From assembly GCF_901875555.1 (NCBI RefSeq), contig NZ_CABFMD010000014.1, forward strand, positions 1-16,788: a stretch of 16,788 bases of DNA. The letters are read 5' to 3'. The DNA is from Streptococcus parasanguinis (GTDB lineage: Bacteria > Bacillota > Bacilli > Lactobacillales > Streptococcaceae). This document shows, piece by piece, positions 8,923 to 15,254 of this stretch (the first letter of the stretch is position 1; every line of letters starts with the position of its first letter). Under the pieces are notes generated by a model that saw only the letters and a program-made list of their open reading frames with translations, made no database searches and was not told the DNA's origin. A program made the translations under genes and the position numbers.

Positions 8923-9357
8923 CCTCTCACCTCCTTTTTGAGTTTGCGAATAGGAAGGGCCCCCAGTCTTACGGGACTAGAGGCCAGGTCTGTTTTTCCG
9001 ACATGGTGCCATTAACCTTTCGGCTAATACAACAATGTTTTTTGACGTTTATTTCATGTAATAGTATTTTTGGAAAATACCAGAGGTTTTCTTTGCAATC
9101 CTACATTTCAATGAATGTTCGATTGGACACATTGAAGTTTGAAAACCTTCACAAAAGCTTCTACCAACTATTTCCACGTTTTCTCATATGATCCGACAAA
9201 CTTAGCAGGCTTGCCCGACTGTCCAATCGATTCGATACATAGCCCAACGGCTCTTTTAGAAAAGAGCATCAACAAATGTCAGAAAAACAGACCTAAAACG
9301 AAGTAACCACTAATAATCTTGATCAGTCATGGTGACCAGTCCCTTCTTTATCCTTCT
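8923..9357 (-). ncRNA. Long structured 5' leader or independent RNA, family unknown
   Basis: About 435 nt between a good promoter and the downstream ribosome site. Helices on the minus-strand RNA: AGGTCTGTTTTTCTGACA (9294-9277) with TGTCGGAAAAACAGACCT (9003-8986), 17 Watson-Crick pairs and one U-G. Nested inside is an 11-bp helix (9230-9220 with 9129-9119). Local hairpins are at 9267-9250 (GCTCTTT/AAAGAGC), 9080-9064 (GTATTTT/AAAATAC) and 9028-9011 (7 bp with a GAAA loop). An 11-bp hairpin with G-U pairs (8985-8958) begins at the base next to the long helix. I see no T-box, RNase P, tmRNA, 6S, purine, SAM, TPP, FMN or glycine signature. It could be a cis-regulator of the next gene or a separate RNA. 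The call rests on the sequence alone. Confidence 0.6.
9310..9330 (-). other. Possible six-residue leader peptide (MTDQDY)
   Basis: ATG ACT GAT CAA GAT TAT TAG begins about 25 nt after the predicted transcript start, with GAAGGGA 9 bases before the ATG. It could be a translated leader peptide for the structured RNA, but six codons can easily arise by chance. Confidence 0.2.
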
Positions 9358-9363
9358 ATTTAT

Positions 9364-9392
9364 ATTATACGTCTCCTTCTTCTCTTTAGCAA
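9364..9392 (-). promoter_or_regulatory. Sigma-A promoter of the structured leader and 180-residue gene
   Basis: TTGCTA (9387-9392), a 17-base spacer and TATAAT (9364-9369) on the minus strand. The predicted start is near 9357. The rest of 9393-9525 is A/T rich; nothing else is recognised there. Confidence 0.7.
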
Positions 9393-9525
9393 GCGATTCC
9401 ACCTGAAACTAGTTTCTATTTTTATACGGTTTTTTAAAGAACTATTTATAAGAGTTCCCCTTTTATAAGGCACCCCGTTCAATTCATATAGTATATTTAT
9501 AAGCTATCATTTGTTTTTTAGAAAA

Positions 9526-9583
9526 TAAAAAGGAGGCAGGACAACGAAGCGTTCATGAATGATACCGCTTCTGTCCTACTCCC
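9526..9583 (-). terminator. Terminator of the ABC importer operon, of the streptococcal GGGAGTrGGACAGAA hairpin type
   Basis: The minus strand reads GGGAGTAGGACA, GAAGCG, a 14-base loop, CGCTTC, GT and TGTCCTGCCTCC, then TTTTTATTTT. It is a long stem with one mismatch and a two-base bulge. The same sequence plan occurs in opposite orientation at 12316-12366, suggesting a dispersed hairpin family used as terminators. Confidence 0.82.
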
Positions 9584-9616
9584 TATTTTGACTGTATCCG
9601 CTACGCCCTTTGTATC

Positions 9617-10381
9617 TTATTCTTTCTCAAACAATTGATAGTAGTCTGCGATACTCATTTGAGCTTTTTCTTCTTGGTTGAGGTCTTGGATAATGTGCCC
9701 GTCTTTCATGACAATCAAGCGATTACCATATTTCAACGCATCTTCCATACGGTGGGTGATCATCAGGGCTGTGAGAGCGTCTTGTTTCACAAATTCATCT
9801 GTCAAAGTCATCAGAGCCTGACTCGTTTTTGGATCCAAGGCGGCTGTGTGTTCGTCTAGCAACAAGAGTTCGGGACGTTTCAGTGTAGCCATCAACAGAC
9901 TCAAGGCCTGGCGTTGTCCCCCTGAAAGAAATTCAACCGCTGTGTCGATATGCTTTTCTAAGCCATTGCCGATCTTAGCAAGAACTGTTTGAAACTCTTC
10001 TTTATAGCTTGCCAAATGACGCGGAATCAAGCCCCGTTTTTCTCCACGGAACTTAGCAACCAAGAGGTTTTCCGCGACCGTCATCCGAGGTGCAGTTCCC
10101 ATTTTCGGATCTTGAAAGACCCGTGATAGATACTTGGCTCTCTTTTCAGGAGAGTAATTGGTCACATCTTCCCCCAGAATATAGATCTTTCCACTGCTCA
10201 CTGGAAGGGTCCCTGCAATCGTATTAAAAAGGGTTGATTTTCCAGCTCCATTGCCCCCCAAAATCGTGATAAAATCATGCTCTCGAATTTCCAAGGAGAC
10301 ATCATCCAGAATGACTTTTTCTTCATTCATCCCATTGCTCACAGCCTTGGTGACGTTTTTTAATTCTACAATTGCTGTCAT
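9617..10381 (-). CDS. ABC transporter ATP-binding protein (COG1101-like, amino-acid-type importer)
   Basis: The cytoplasmic ATPase of an importer, 254 residues. Walker A is GGNGAGKST (42-50), Q-loop Gln90, signature LSGGQ (152-156), Walker B LLLLDE (172-177) and switch His210; all are intact, so it should hydrolyse ATP. The overall sequence resembles the ATPase of streptococcal systems annotated as tryptophan/tyrosine or uncharacterised importers (COG1101/COG4120/COG2984); the substrate here is an inference. Its ATG overlaps the permease stop by four bases (ATGA), so the two genes are translationally coupled. No substrate-binding lipoprotein gene adjoins the pair. Confidence 0.9.
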   Translation of the reverse strand: MTAIVELKNVTKAVSNGMNEEKVILDDVSLEIREHDFITILGGNGAGKSTLFNTIAGTLPVSSGKIYILGEDVTNYSPEKRAKYLSRVFQDPKMGTAPRMTVAENLLVAKFRGEKRGLIPRHLASYKEEFQTVLAKIGNGLEKHIDTAVEFLSGGQRQALSLLMATLKRPELLLLDEHTAALDPKTSQALMTLTDEFVKQDALTALMITHRMEDALKYGNRLIVMKDGHIIQDLNQEEKAQMSIADYYQLFEKE

Positions 10382-11244
10382 TTGCTGAGTTTCGCTCCTT
10401 TCATGATTTTTCCTTTAAAGGTTGGAATCATCAGACAGATAGCCAAGATCAAGGCACTGAAGATTCGAATGTAGCTGGTATTGATGCCAAGGGCGATCAC
10501 AGCCCAGATCAAAAATTGGTAGGCGATGGAACCAATTGCAATACTAAGCAAGCGCTCTGTCAAGGTGACATTTGAAAAGAGAACCTCTCCAATAATGAGG
10601 CTAGCAAGTCCAATAACGATGACCCCGATCCCACGTGAGGCATCCGCATAGCCTTCTTGCTGGGCCATCAGCGCACCAGAAAGGGCAATAATTCCATTTG
10701 AAATCACCAAACCCATCAATTCCATTCGGTCCGTATTGATCCCAAAACTTTTGGCCATATCAGGATTGTCTCCCGTCGCGATATAAGCTTGGCCCAAGCG
10801 TGTATCCAAGAAGAAAATCAAACCGAGAATCACGAGACCTACAAAAATCAAGCCAATTAAAATTTCATTGAATCCTCCAGCAAAGGGAAGAAATTCCTGA
10901 ATTTTTTTATAACCCAAAAGCCCCAGATTGGCCCGTTGCATGACAAAGAGAATAACCGAGTTACACGATGTCATCACGAGGATCCCCGATAAAAGTGTCG
11001 GGATTTTCCCCTTGGTGTAAAGAAGACCGGTCGCAAGTCCCGCTAGACACCCTGCTCCAATGGCAGCTAAGGTTGCCACCAAGGGATTGACCCCCTTGGT
11101 AATCAAGGTCACCGCCACCGCTCCTCCCAGCGGGAAGGAACCTTCTGTCGTCATATCTGGAAAATCTAGAATTCGGAAGGTCATAAAGATCCCCAAACCA
11201 AGAATGGCCCAGATCAAGCCTTGTGAAACAATTGAATTAATCAT
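10378..11244 (-). CDS. ABC transporter permease (COG4120-like, BPD_transp_2 family)
   Basis: An integral membrane protein of 288 residues with about eight hydrophobic segments (for example about 8-25, 38-50, 54-76, 85-103, 127-145, 176-192, 206-222 and 254-275). It belongs to the LivH/RbsC-like permease class. The cytoplasmic loop that should contact the ATPase is around 152-172 (ATGDNPDMAKSFGINTDRME). It forms the channel for the ATPase encoded just downstream. Start ATG 11244 follows GGGAGA. In the pneumococcal homologues I recall, a periplasmic-binding-protein-like lipoprotein is encoded next to this pair; here the preceding gene is carbonic anhydrase, on the far side of a terminator. Confidence 0.9.
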   Translation of the reverse strand: MINSIVSQGLIWAILGLGIFMTFRILDFPDMTTEGSFPLGGAVAVTLITKGVNPLVATLAAIGAGCLAGLATGLLYTKGKIPTLLSGILVMTSCNSVILFVMQRANLGLLGYKKIQEFLPFAGGFNEILIGLIFVGLVILGLIFFLDTRLGQAYIATGDNPDMAKSFGINTDRMELMGLVISNGIIALSGALMAQQEGYADASRGIGVIVIGLASLIIGEVLFSNVTLTERLLSIAIGSIAYQFLIWAVIALGINTSYIRIFSALILAICLMIPTFKGKIMKGAKLSK

Positions 11245-11272
11245 AGTGTCTCCCTTCGATAATAGTAGTTTT

Positions 11273-11281
11273 ATTGTAACA
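11273..11281 (-). promoter_or_regulatory. Extended -10 promoter of the ABC importer
   Basis: TGTTACAAT on the minus strand, about 28 bases before the permease start; the -35 region is weak. Confidence 0.5.
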
Positions 11282-11403
11282 CAAATATGAAAGAGAACCT
11301 ATAAAAAATCACAATAATTCTTGAATCACCTGCTTTTTCGAAGCAAAGAGAAGCTTACTGAGAATCTGAATCAGAAAGGATTCTGCGAACATTTATAATT
11401 ATG

Positions 11404-11437
11404 CAAAAAAAGGCCTGTGTTTGTCTCACAGGTCTTT
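11404..11437 (-). terminator. Intrinsic terminator between carbonic anhydrase and the ABC operon
   Basis: The minus strand forms AAGACCTGTG, loop AGACAAA, CACAGGCCTT followed by a T run (TTTTTT in all); one pair is a G-T. It can also act on plus-strand transcripts. The surrounding 11282-11717 shows no gene I can support, only A/T-rich DNA with the hairpins listed. Confidence 0.7.
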
Positions 11438-11633
11438 ATTTAATAGGGTAACTGACGACAATAAGGGTGTGAAGTTCTTCCACTCCAAACCCTACTCTTT
11501 TCCAATTCAAAGCGGATTCATTCCCCTTGTTGCCGGCAGTTTGAAGATCAAATTGCTTTTCTAGTATACTGTTTTATCGCCTGCAAGTCAATGAAATTTT
11601 CTGAAACTAGTTACAGAATGAAATGGAAAATAG

Positions 11634-11651
11634 AATGTTTTCTGAAACATT
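11634..11651 (-). terminator. Possible proximal terminator of the carbonic anhydrase gene
   Basis: AATGTTT, loop CAGA, AAACATT on the minus strand, followed by CTATTTT. It lies about 65 bases past the stop. The stem is A/T rich, so termination may be weak, with 11404-11437 as backup. Confidence 0.4.
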
Positions 11652-11717
11652 TCATAATATACATGCATATTTTTACAAGCTAGCGAAGAACGTTTTACGA
11701 TTTCTACCTTACTGAAT

Positions 11718-12212
11718 TCATTTTACTTCTGAGATCAATCCGGTGTCCACATCATACACAGCTCCTGAAATCACGACATCCTCTGGAATCAAAGGAGAAG
11801 CCTTTAAAAGCTCCATATCCTCACGGACACTCTCTTCAATGTCTTGAAAGGGAAGGAAGTCGCGATCACCCACATCCACTCCCAGTTCTTTCTTGAGATG
11901 CTGACGGAAGCCCTCGTTTTCAAAGGTCTGAGCACCACAGTCTGTATGGTGCAAGACCACAATTTCACGGGTACCCATCTGTTGCTGGGAAATAACCAAG
12001 GAGCGGATCATGTCATCGGTCACGCGCCCTCCAGCATTCCGCAAAATATGGGCATCTCCAAGAGCCAGGCCCAGTGCAGGCGCCACGTGAAGACGGGAAT
12101 CCATACAGGTCACAATGGCTACTTGTGTCTTGGGCTTAATTGGAAGACGGAGGTCTCCATGTAGCGCCACATAAGCTTGGTTGGCTGTTAAAAAATTATC
12201 AAAATAAGACAT
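11718..12212 (-). CDS. Beta-class carbonic anhydrase
   Basis: Interconverts CO2 and bicarbonate in the cytoplasm, supplying bicarbonate for carboxylations in CO2-poor air. At 164 residues it is short, as expected for the compact beta-class (type II-like) enzymes of streptococci. Zinc ligands are Cys36, His89 and Cys92, and the Asp38-Arg40 dyad is in CMDSR. The start chosen is ATG 12212 (MSYFDNF), preceded by AAAGGAGAG at ideal spacing. An in-frame ATG 18 bases upstream would bury that ribosome site. It lies next to radA, an order I recall from pneumococcus, but it has its own promoter and is cut off from radA by a terminator. Confidence 0.95.
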   Translation of the reverse strand: MSYFDNFLTANQAYVALHGDLRLPIKPKTQVAIVTCMDSRLHVAPALGLALGDAHILRNAGGRVTDDMIRSLVISQQQMGTREIVVLHHTDCGAQTFENEGFRQHLKKELGVDVGDRDFLPFQDIEESVREDMELLKASPLIPEDVVISGAVYDVDTGLISEVK

Positions 12213-12251
12213 GGTCTCTCCTTTATTCATTTGAAATTCAAACCATCTATT

Positions 12252-12280
12252 ATTTTACCATATCCTATTCTTTCTGTCAG
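12252..12280 (-). promoter_or_regulatory. Promoter of carbonic anhydrase
   Basis: CTGACA (12275-12280), a 17-base spacer and TAAAAT (12252-12257), with a TGG extension before the -10 box, on the minus strand. Confidence 0.65.
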
Positions 12281-12309
12281 GGGATACCTCCTGTCATCTG
12301 TCACATCTG

Positions 12310-12366
12310 AAAAAAGGGAGTGGGAAAGAACTCCAACTAATTAAAAAGAGTTCGTCTTCCCACCCC
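12310..12366 (-). terminator. Terminator of the dut-radA operon
   Basis: The minus strand forms GGGTGGGAAGACGAACTC, a loop, GAGTTCTTTCCCACTCCC, then TTTTTT. The stem is very stable apart from a small internal bulge. It is also the first half of the repeat at 12316-12440. Confidence 0.82.
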
Positions 12367-12440
12367 CGCACAGTTGATTAGGTCGTCTTTGGAGGTTGAA
12401 AAGCGAACAAAGATGCCAATCAACCACTGCGTCATGCTGT
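12316..12440 (+). repeat. Dispersed intergenic repeat of oral streptococci (hairpin plus cgcacagttgattagg / aatcaaccactgcgtc part)
   Basis: The first part is gggagtgggaaagaactc...gagttcgtcttcccaccccc. It is followed by gcacagttgattagg and then aatcaaccactgcgtc, which pair through GTTGATT (12373-12379) and AATCAAC (12418-12424). I recall similar strings repeated between genes in mitis-group genomes; that is memory, not a search. Only the first half has a relative in this window (9526-9583). Confidence 0.5.
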
Positions 12441-12460
12441 TATTCCTATCAAACATCAAA

Positions 12461-12483
12461 GACTGGACAGCTTTTGCCCAGCC
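12461..12483 (-). terminator. Weak hairpin just after radA
   Basis: GGCTGGGC, loop AAAAGCT, GTCCAGTC on the minus strand: 8 pairs including two G-U. Only a short T stretch follows, so it may stabilise the 3' end rather than terminate. It lies 13 bases past the radA stop. Confidence 0.4.
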
Positions 12484-12495
12484 TCTTTTCTTCTA

Positions 12496-13854
12496 TTAAA
12501 ATACTTTCTTCAAGACTTCAGCTAGTGTACTCACACCGACCACTTGGATCCCTGATGGTGTCGTGATCCCCGTCAGAGAATTTTTCGGAACATAAATCTT
12601 GGTAAAACCAAGTTTAGCCGCTTCATTGATCCGTTGTTCGATCCGATTGACCCGACGGACCTCTCCGGTCAAGCCCAACTCTCCGACAAAACACTCCTGC
12701 GGGTTGGTTGGCTTGTCCTTGTAGCTGGAGGCAATGGCAACGGCAACAGCCAGATCAATGGCAGGCTCATCTAATTTGACACCACCAGCTGATTTAAGAT
12801 AGGCATCCTGATTTTGAAGGAGCAAACCCGCTCGTTTTTCCAAAACAGCCATAATCAAACTAGCTCGGTTAAAATCAAGTCCCGTTGTCGTCCGCTTGGC
12901 GTTCCCAAACATGGTCGGTGTCACCAAGGCCTGCACTTCAGCAAGAATTGGACGCGTCCCTTCCATGGTCACTACGATGGACGAACCAGTCGCTCCATCC
13001 AAGCGTTCTTCCAAAAAGACCTGACTGGGATTGAGGACTTCGACCAGTCCACCCGATTGCATCTCAAAAATCCCAATCTCATTGGTCGAACCAAAACGGT
13101 TTTTGACCGCTCTCAGGATCCGGAAAGTATGGTGGCGTTCTCCTTCAAAGTAGAGTACCGTATCCACCATGTGCTCCAACATCCGAGGCCCAGCCAAGGT
13201 TCCTTCCTTGGTCACATGTCCGACGATGAAGATGGCAATATTATTGGTCTTGGCTAGCTGCATGAGCTCAGCTGTTACCTCTCGTACCTGAGAAACTGAC
13301 CCCTGCACCCCTGAAATCTCCGGAGACATAATGGTCTGGATGGAGTCGATGATAAGAAAGTCTGGTTGGATGCGTTCCACTTCTGCACGCACGCTTTGCA
13401 TATTGGTCTCAGCGTAGAGATAAAATTCACTGTCGATATCCCCCAAGCGCTCTGCCCGTAACTTGATCTGCTGGGCCGACTCCTCGCCACTGACATAGAG
13501 AACAGTTCCTACTTGAGACAACTGGGTTGATACTTGTAAGAGAAGAGTTGATTTTCCAATACCTGGATCTCCACCAATTAGGACGAGACTTCCTGGCACC
13601 ACACCGCCACCAAGGACGCGGTTGAATTCTTCCATCTCGGTCTTAGTTCGATGGACATTGATGGAGGTCACATCCGCCAGTTTCATAGGCTTGGTTTTCT
13701 CACCTGTCAAAGACACACGCGCATTCTTGACCTCTGCAACCTCTACCTCCTCGACAAAGGAAGACCAAGAACCACAGTTAGGACAGCGCCCTAGGTATTT
13801 GGGTGAATTATAAGCACAATTTTGACAAATAAATGTCGTTTTTTTCTTTGCGAT
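12496..13854 (-). CDS. radA: DNA repair and transformation protein RadA (branch-migration helicase), probable ATC start
   Basis: A RecA-like ATPase that extends D-loops during recombination and natural transformation. With the start proposed here it is 452 residues, the normal family length. The N-terminal zinc finger has Cys10, Cys13, Cys24 and Cys27 (CQNC...CPNC). Walker A is [10 protein letters not shown] (94-103), Walker B FLIIDS (about 166-171) and the RadA motif KNRFG (251-255). A Lon-protease-like domain fills the C-terminal third. The first ATG/GTG/TTG-type codon usable in frame is GTG 13716, which would delete the zinc finger. Upstream the frame reads TAG AGA TTT AGA AAG AGG TTT ATC ATC GCA, with ribosome site AGAGG and no standard start. 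ATC at 13854 (or 13857) is therefore the best start. It begins 11 bases after the phosphatase stop, so the genes are in one operon. Confidence 0.93.
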   Translation of the reverse strand: MAKKKTTFICQNCAYNSPKYLGRCPNCGSWSSFVEEVEVAEVKNARVSLTGEKTKPMKLADVTSINVHRTKTEMEEFNRVLGGGVVPGSLVLIGGDPGIGKSTLLLQVSTQLSQVGTVLYVSGEESAQQIKLRAERLGDIDSEFYLYAETNMQSVRAEVERIQPDFLIIDSIQTIMSPEISGVQGSVSQVREVTAELMQLAKTNNIAIFIVGHVTKEGTLAGPRMLEHMVDTVLYFEGERHHTFRILRAVKNRFGSTNEIGIFEMQSGGLVEVLNPSQVFLEERLDGATGSSIVVTMEGTRPILAEVQALVTPTMFGNAKRTTTGLDFNRASLIMAVLEKRAGLLLQNQDAYLKSAGGVKLDEPAIDLAVAVAIASSYKDKPTNPQECFVGELGLTGEVRRVNRIEQRINEAAKLGFTKIYVPKNSLTGITTPSGIQVVGVSTLAEVLKKVF

Positions 13855-13867
13855 GATAAACCTCTTT

Positions 13868-14383
13868 CTAAATCTCTATCTCACACTCAATCACTTGGCA
13901 AAAATCAATGGTTTCATTCGGTACAAATTGACGCATGAGCATGCGATGGGCTACAACTACAACAGTTTGATGTTCCCGATACTTAGCCATGCATTCTAGA
14001 AAACGAGACTTCATCTCTACAGCTGTCTCATATTGAACAGGAGAATTTGGGAGCAACTTCCCCTTGTTTTCTAAAAACAGACATCTAGCTGTTTCAAAGT
14101 TCTCTATACCTGTTTCATAAACCTGCCATTCGTGCAATAATGGCTCTACCCTCAAAGGTAGGCCCGTAGCACAAGCCAGATAAGAAGCTGTTTCTAAAGC
14201 TCGCGTCACTCCTGAAGCTACTAGCAGATCAGCTGATTGGAACAAGGGGTTTTGACAAAGGTCCTGAGCCTGTTTCCTTCCCTTCTCAGATAAGGGAGCC
14301 AAATCTATCCCGAATCCAGTATAGGAATGCTCCTCTAACTCACGGTAATCTGGCTCTCCATGACGGACAAAGATAATCTTCAT
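13868..14383 (-). CDS. Histidine phosphatase family protein (phosphoglycerate-mutase-like)
   Basis: A small phosphatase-fold enzyme of 171 residues; the substrate is unknown. The phosphohistidine motif is RHGE (7-10) with His8 as nucleophile. Arg61 in [10 protein letters not shown] and the second catalytic His146 in VVAHRM are in place, so it should be active. The start chosen is ATG 14383 ([10 protein letters not shown]), one base after the dut stop, with CAGGG as ribosome site inside the end of dut. A more upstream start would run through dut in another frame and put about 20 residues before the family's usual N-terminus. It sits between dut and radA, the order I recall from pneumococcus, and is translationally coupled to dut. 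Confidence 0.92.
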   Translation of the reverse strand: MKIIFVRHGEPDYRELEEHSYTGFGIDLAPLSEKGRKQAQDLCQNPLFQSADLLVASGVTRALETASYLACATGLPLRVEPLLHEWQVYETGIENFETARCLFLENKGKLLPNSPVQYETAVEMKSRFLECMAKYREHQTVVVVAHRMLMRQFVPNETIDFCQVIECEIEI

Positions 14384-14384
14384 C

Positions 14385-14831
14385 TTAGTGCCCTGTTGAT
14401 CCAAATCCACCAGTTCGAACGCCGTCTGCTTCATCTCCATCTGCAATTAAGAAAGGAGCAAAGACAGCCTGAACCACACGTTCCCCCACTTCAAGAACAA
14501 CTTCTTGATCGGTGATATTTTTCATCTGAGCAAAGATATGTCCTTCATTTCCTGGGTTGCCATAATAGTCTCCATCAATGACACCAACCGAGTTAATCAA
14601 AACCAAGCCCTTTTTACGAGGATTTGAAGAACGGTCATAAAGATAGAGCACCTCACCCGCTTGCATATAGGCCTTGACCCCAGTTGGGACGAGGACGATT
14701 TCTCCTGGTGCAATCACTGTACGCTCTGCTACCTTTAAGTCGTAACCAGCTGCGTGTGCTGTCTCTCGTTTTGGAAGCAAGTCCTGATTGGTATAGCTTG
14801 ATACAAGTTCAAATCCACGAATTTTTGTCAT
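14385..14831 (-). CDS. dut: Deoxyuridine 5'-triphosphate nucleotidohydrolase (trimeric dUTPase)
   Basis: Hydrolyses dUTP to dUMP and pyrophosphate, keeping uracil out of DNA and feeding dTMP synthesis. It is 148 residues, normal for the homotrimeric family. Motifs in order: AGYDL (28-32), DRSSNPRKKG (66-75), the uridine pocket NSVGVIDGDYYG (80-91), VVQAVFAPF (119-127) and the C-terminal arm RTGGFGSTG (139-147). ATG 14831 is preferred because its distance to AGAGG is 7 bases, against 4 for the ATG immediately before it (14834); both are possible. It is the first gene of the dut - phosphatase - radA operon. Confidence 0.95.
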   Translation of the reverse strand: MTKIRGFELVSSYTNQDLLPKRETAHAAGYDLKVAERTVIAPGEIVLVPTGVKAYMQAGEVLYLYDRSSNPRKKGLVLINSVGVIDGDYYGNPGNEGHIFAQMKNITDQEVVLEVGERVVQAVFAPFLIADGDEADGVRTGGFGSTGH

Positions 14832-14871
14832 CATGATTCCTCTTTCATCCTAAAATGTTTCTATCTCTTCT

Positions 14872-14880
14872 ATTATACCA
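14872..14880 (-). promoter_or_regulatory. Extended -10 promoter of the dut operon
   Basis: TGGTATAAT on the minus strand, about 40 bases before dut; no good -35 is seen. The same extended -10 sequence precedes gltX. Confidence 0.65.
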
Positions 14881-14970
14881 TCACTTTTTTGAAAAGCGTT
14901 CCTTCAATTCTATTATTCGTAATTTTTTTAAAATTCCTTTTCAGTCAGTAAGTTGCATGTAATTTTCATG

Positions 14971-14989
14971 TTTATTTTCTGAAAATAAA
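14971..14989. repeat. Perfect inverted repeat TTTATTTTC-T-GAAAATAAA
   Basis: Nine-base arms with a single central base, in the A/T-rich divergent region between dut and the surface-protein gene. It is a candidate operator for either direction, but such A/T palindromes also arise by chance. Confidence 0.35.
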
Positions 14990-15022
14990 AAATCTTTATG
15001 AGCCATTTGATATACAATTTGT

Positions 15023-15044
15023 GCTAAAAAATACTATTTTTAGC
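15023..15044 (+). promoter_or_regulatory. Candidate operator: 8-bp inverted repeat abutting the -35 box
   Basis: GCTAAAAA, six bases, TTTTTAGC: a perfect repeat whose last base is next to the TTGAAT -35 box. The position suits an activator or repressor of the surface-protein gene. Confidence 0.4.
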
Positions 15045-15073
15045 TTGAATCCGCTTTTTATTTTTGCTATAAT
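15045..15073 (+). promoter_or_regulatory. Sigma-A promoter of the pilin-like gene
   Basis: TTGAAT (15045-15050), a 17-base spacer and TATAAT (15068-15073), giving a leader of about 175 nt before the start at 15255. Confidence 0.75.
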
Positions 15074-15079
15074 TCCTCT

Positions 15080-15254
15080 TGTAGGGAATAATTTTAAAAC
15101 TAAAATATTTTCCTTGCTAAAACAAATATATGGAGGTCTTTCTCAAGACTCAATTTGGGGAGTGGGAGATCTTACGGAGCCTATACAGATCTCGACCAGT
15201 TTTACCATATTGTTTCGTGGGGATAGGTTTTTTATGGAAAAAGGGGAAGATAAA
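15080..15254 (+). promoter_or_regulatory. Long 5' leader of the pilin-like gene
   Basis: Contains GAGATCT (15166-15172) and AGATCTC (15187-15193), a 7-bp stem with a 14-base loop, and a smaller GTCTT/AAGAC hairpin near 15136-15149. Six T residues precede the start region. No known riboswitch signature was seen. A 58-codon open frame (15130-15306) runs out of phase into the main gene. Confidence 0.4.

Noticed and set aside
8593..9191. Plus-strand frames 8593-9015 and 8904-9191
   Set aside because: They run antisense to the 180-residue gene and its structured leader, with no ribosome sites and no protein-like sequence.
8986..9294. MITE or IS remnant with 18-bp terminal inverted repeats
   Set aside because: No target-site duplication flanks the arms, further helices are nested inside, and the only imperfect pair is a G-U in the RNA direction matching the promoter; structured RNA explains it better. 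Multiple copies elsewhere in the genome would reopen this.
8923..9357. T-box, RNase P RNA, tmRNA or 6S RNA
   Set aside because: The conserved T-box sequence (GGTGGNACCGCG) and the conserved cores of RNase P RNA and tmRNA are absent on either strand; the size does not suit 6S RNA.
11282..11717. Remnant of a binding-protein gene in the gap before the permease
   Set aside because: No lipoprotein signal or recognisable fragment could be read in any frame; only hairpins and A/T-rich DNA.
12496..13716. radA starting at GTG 13716 (406 residues)
   Set aside because: It would remove the four-cysteine zinc finger, which is intact in the same frame and preceded by a ribosome site.
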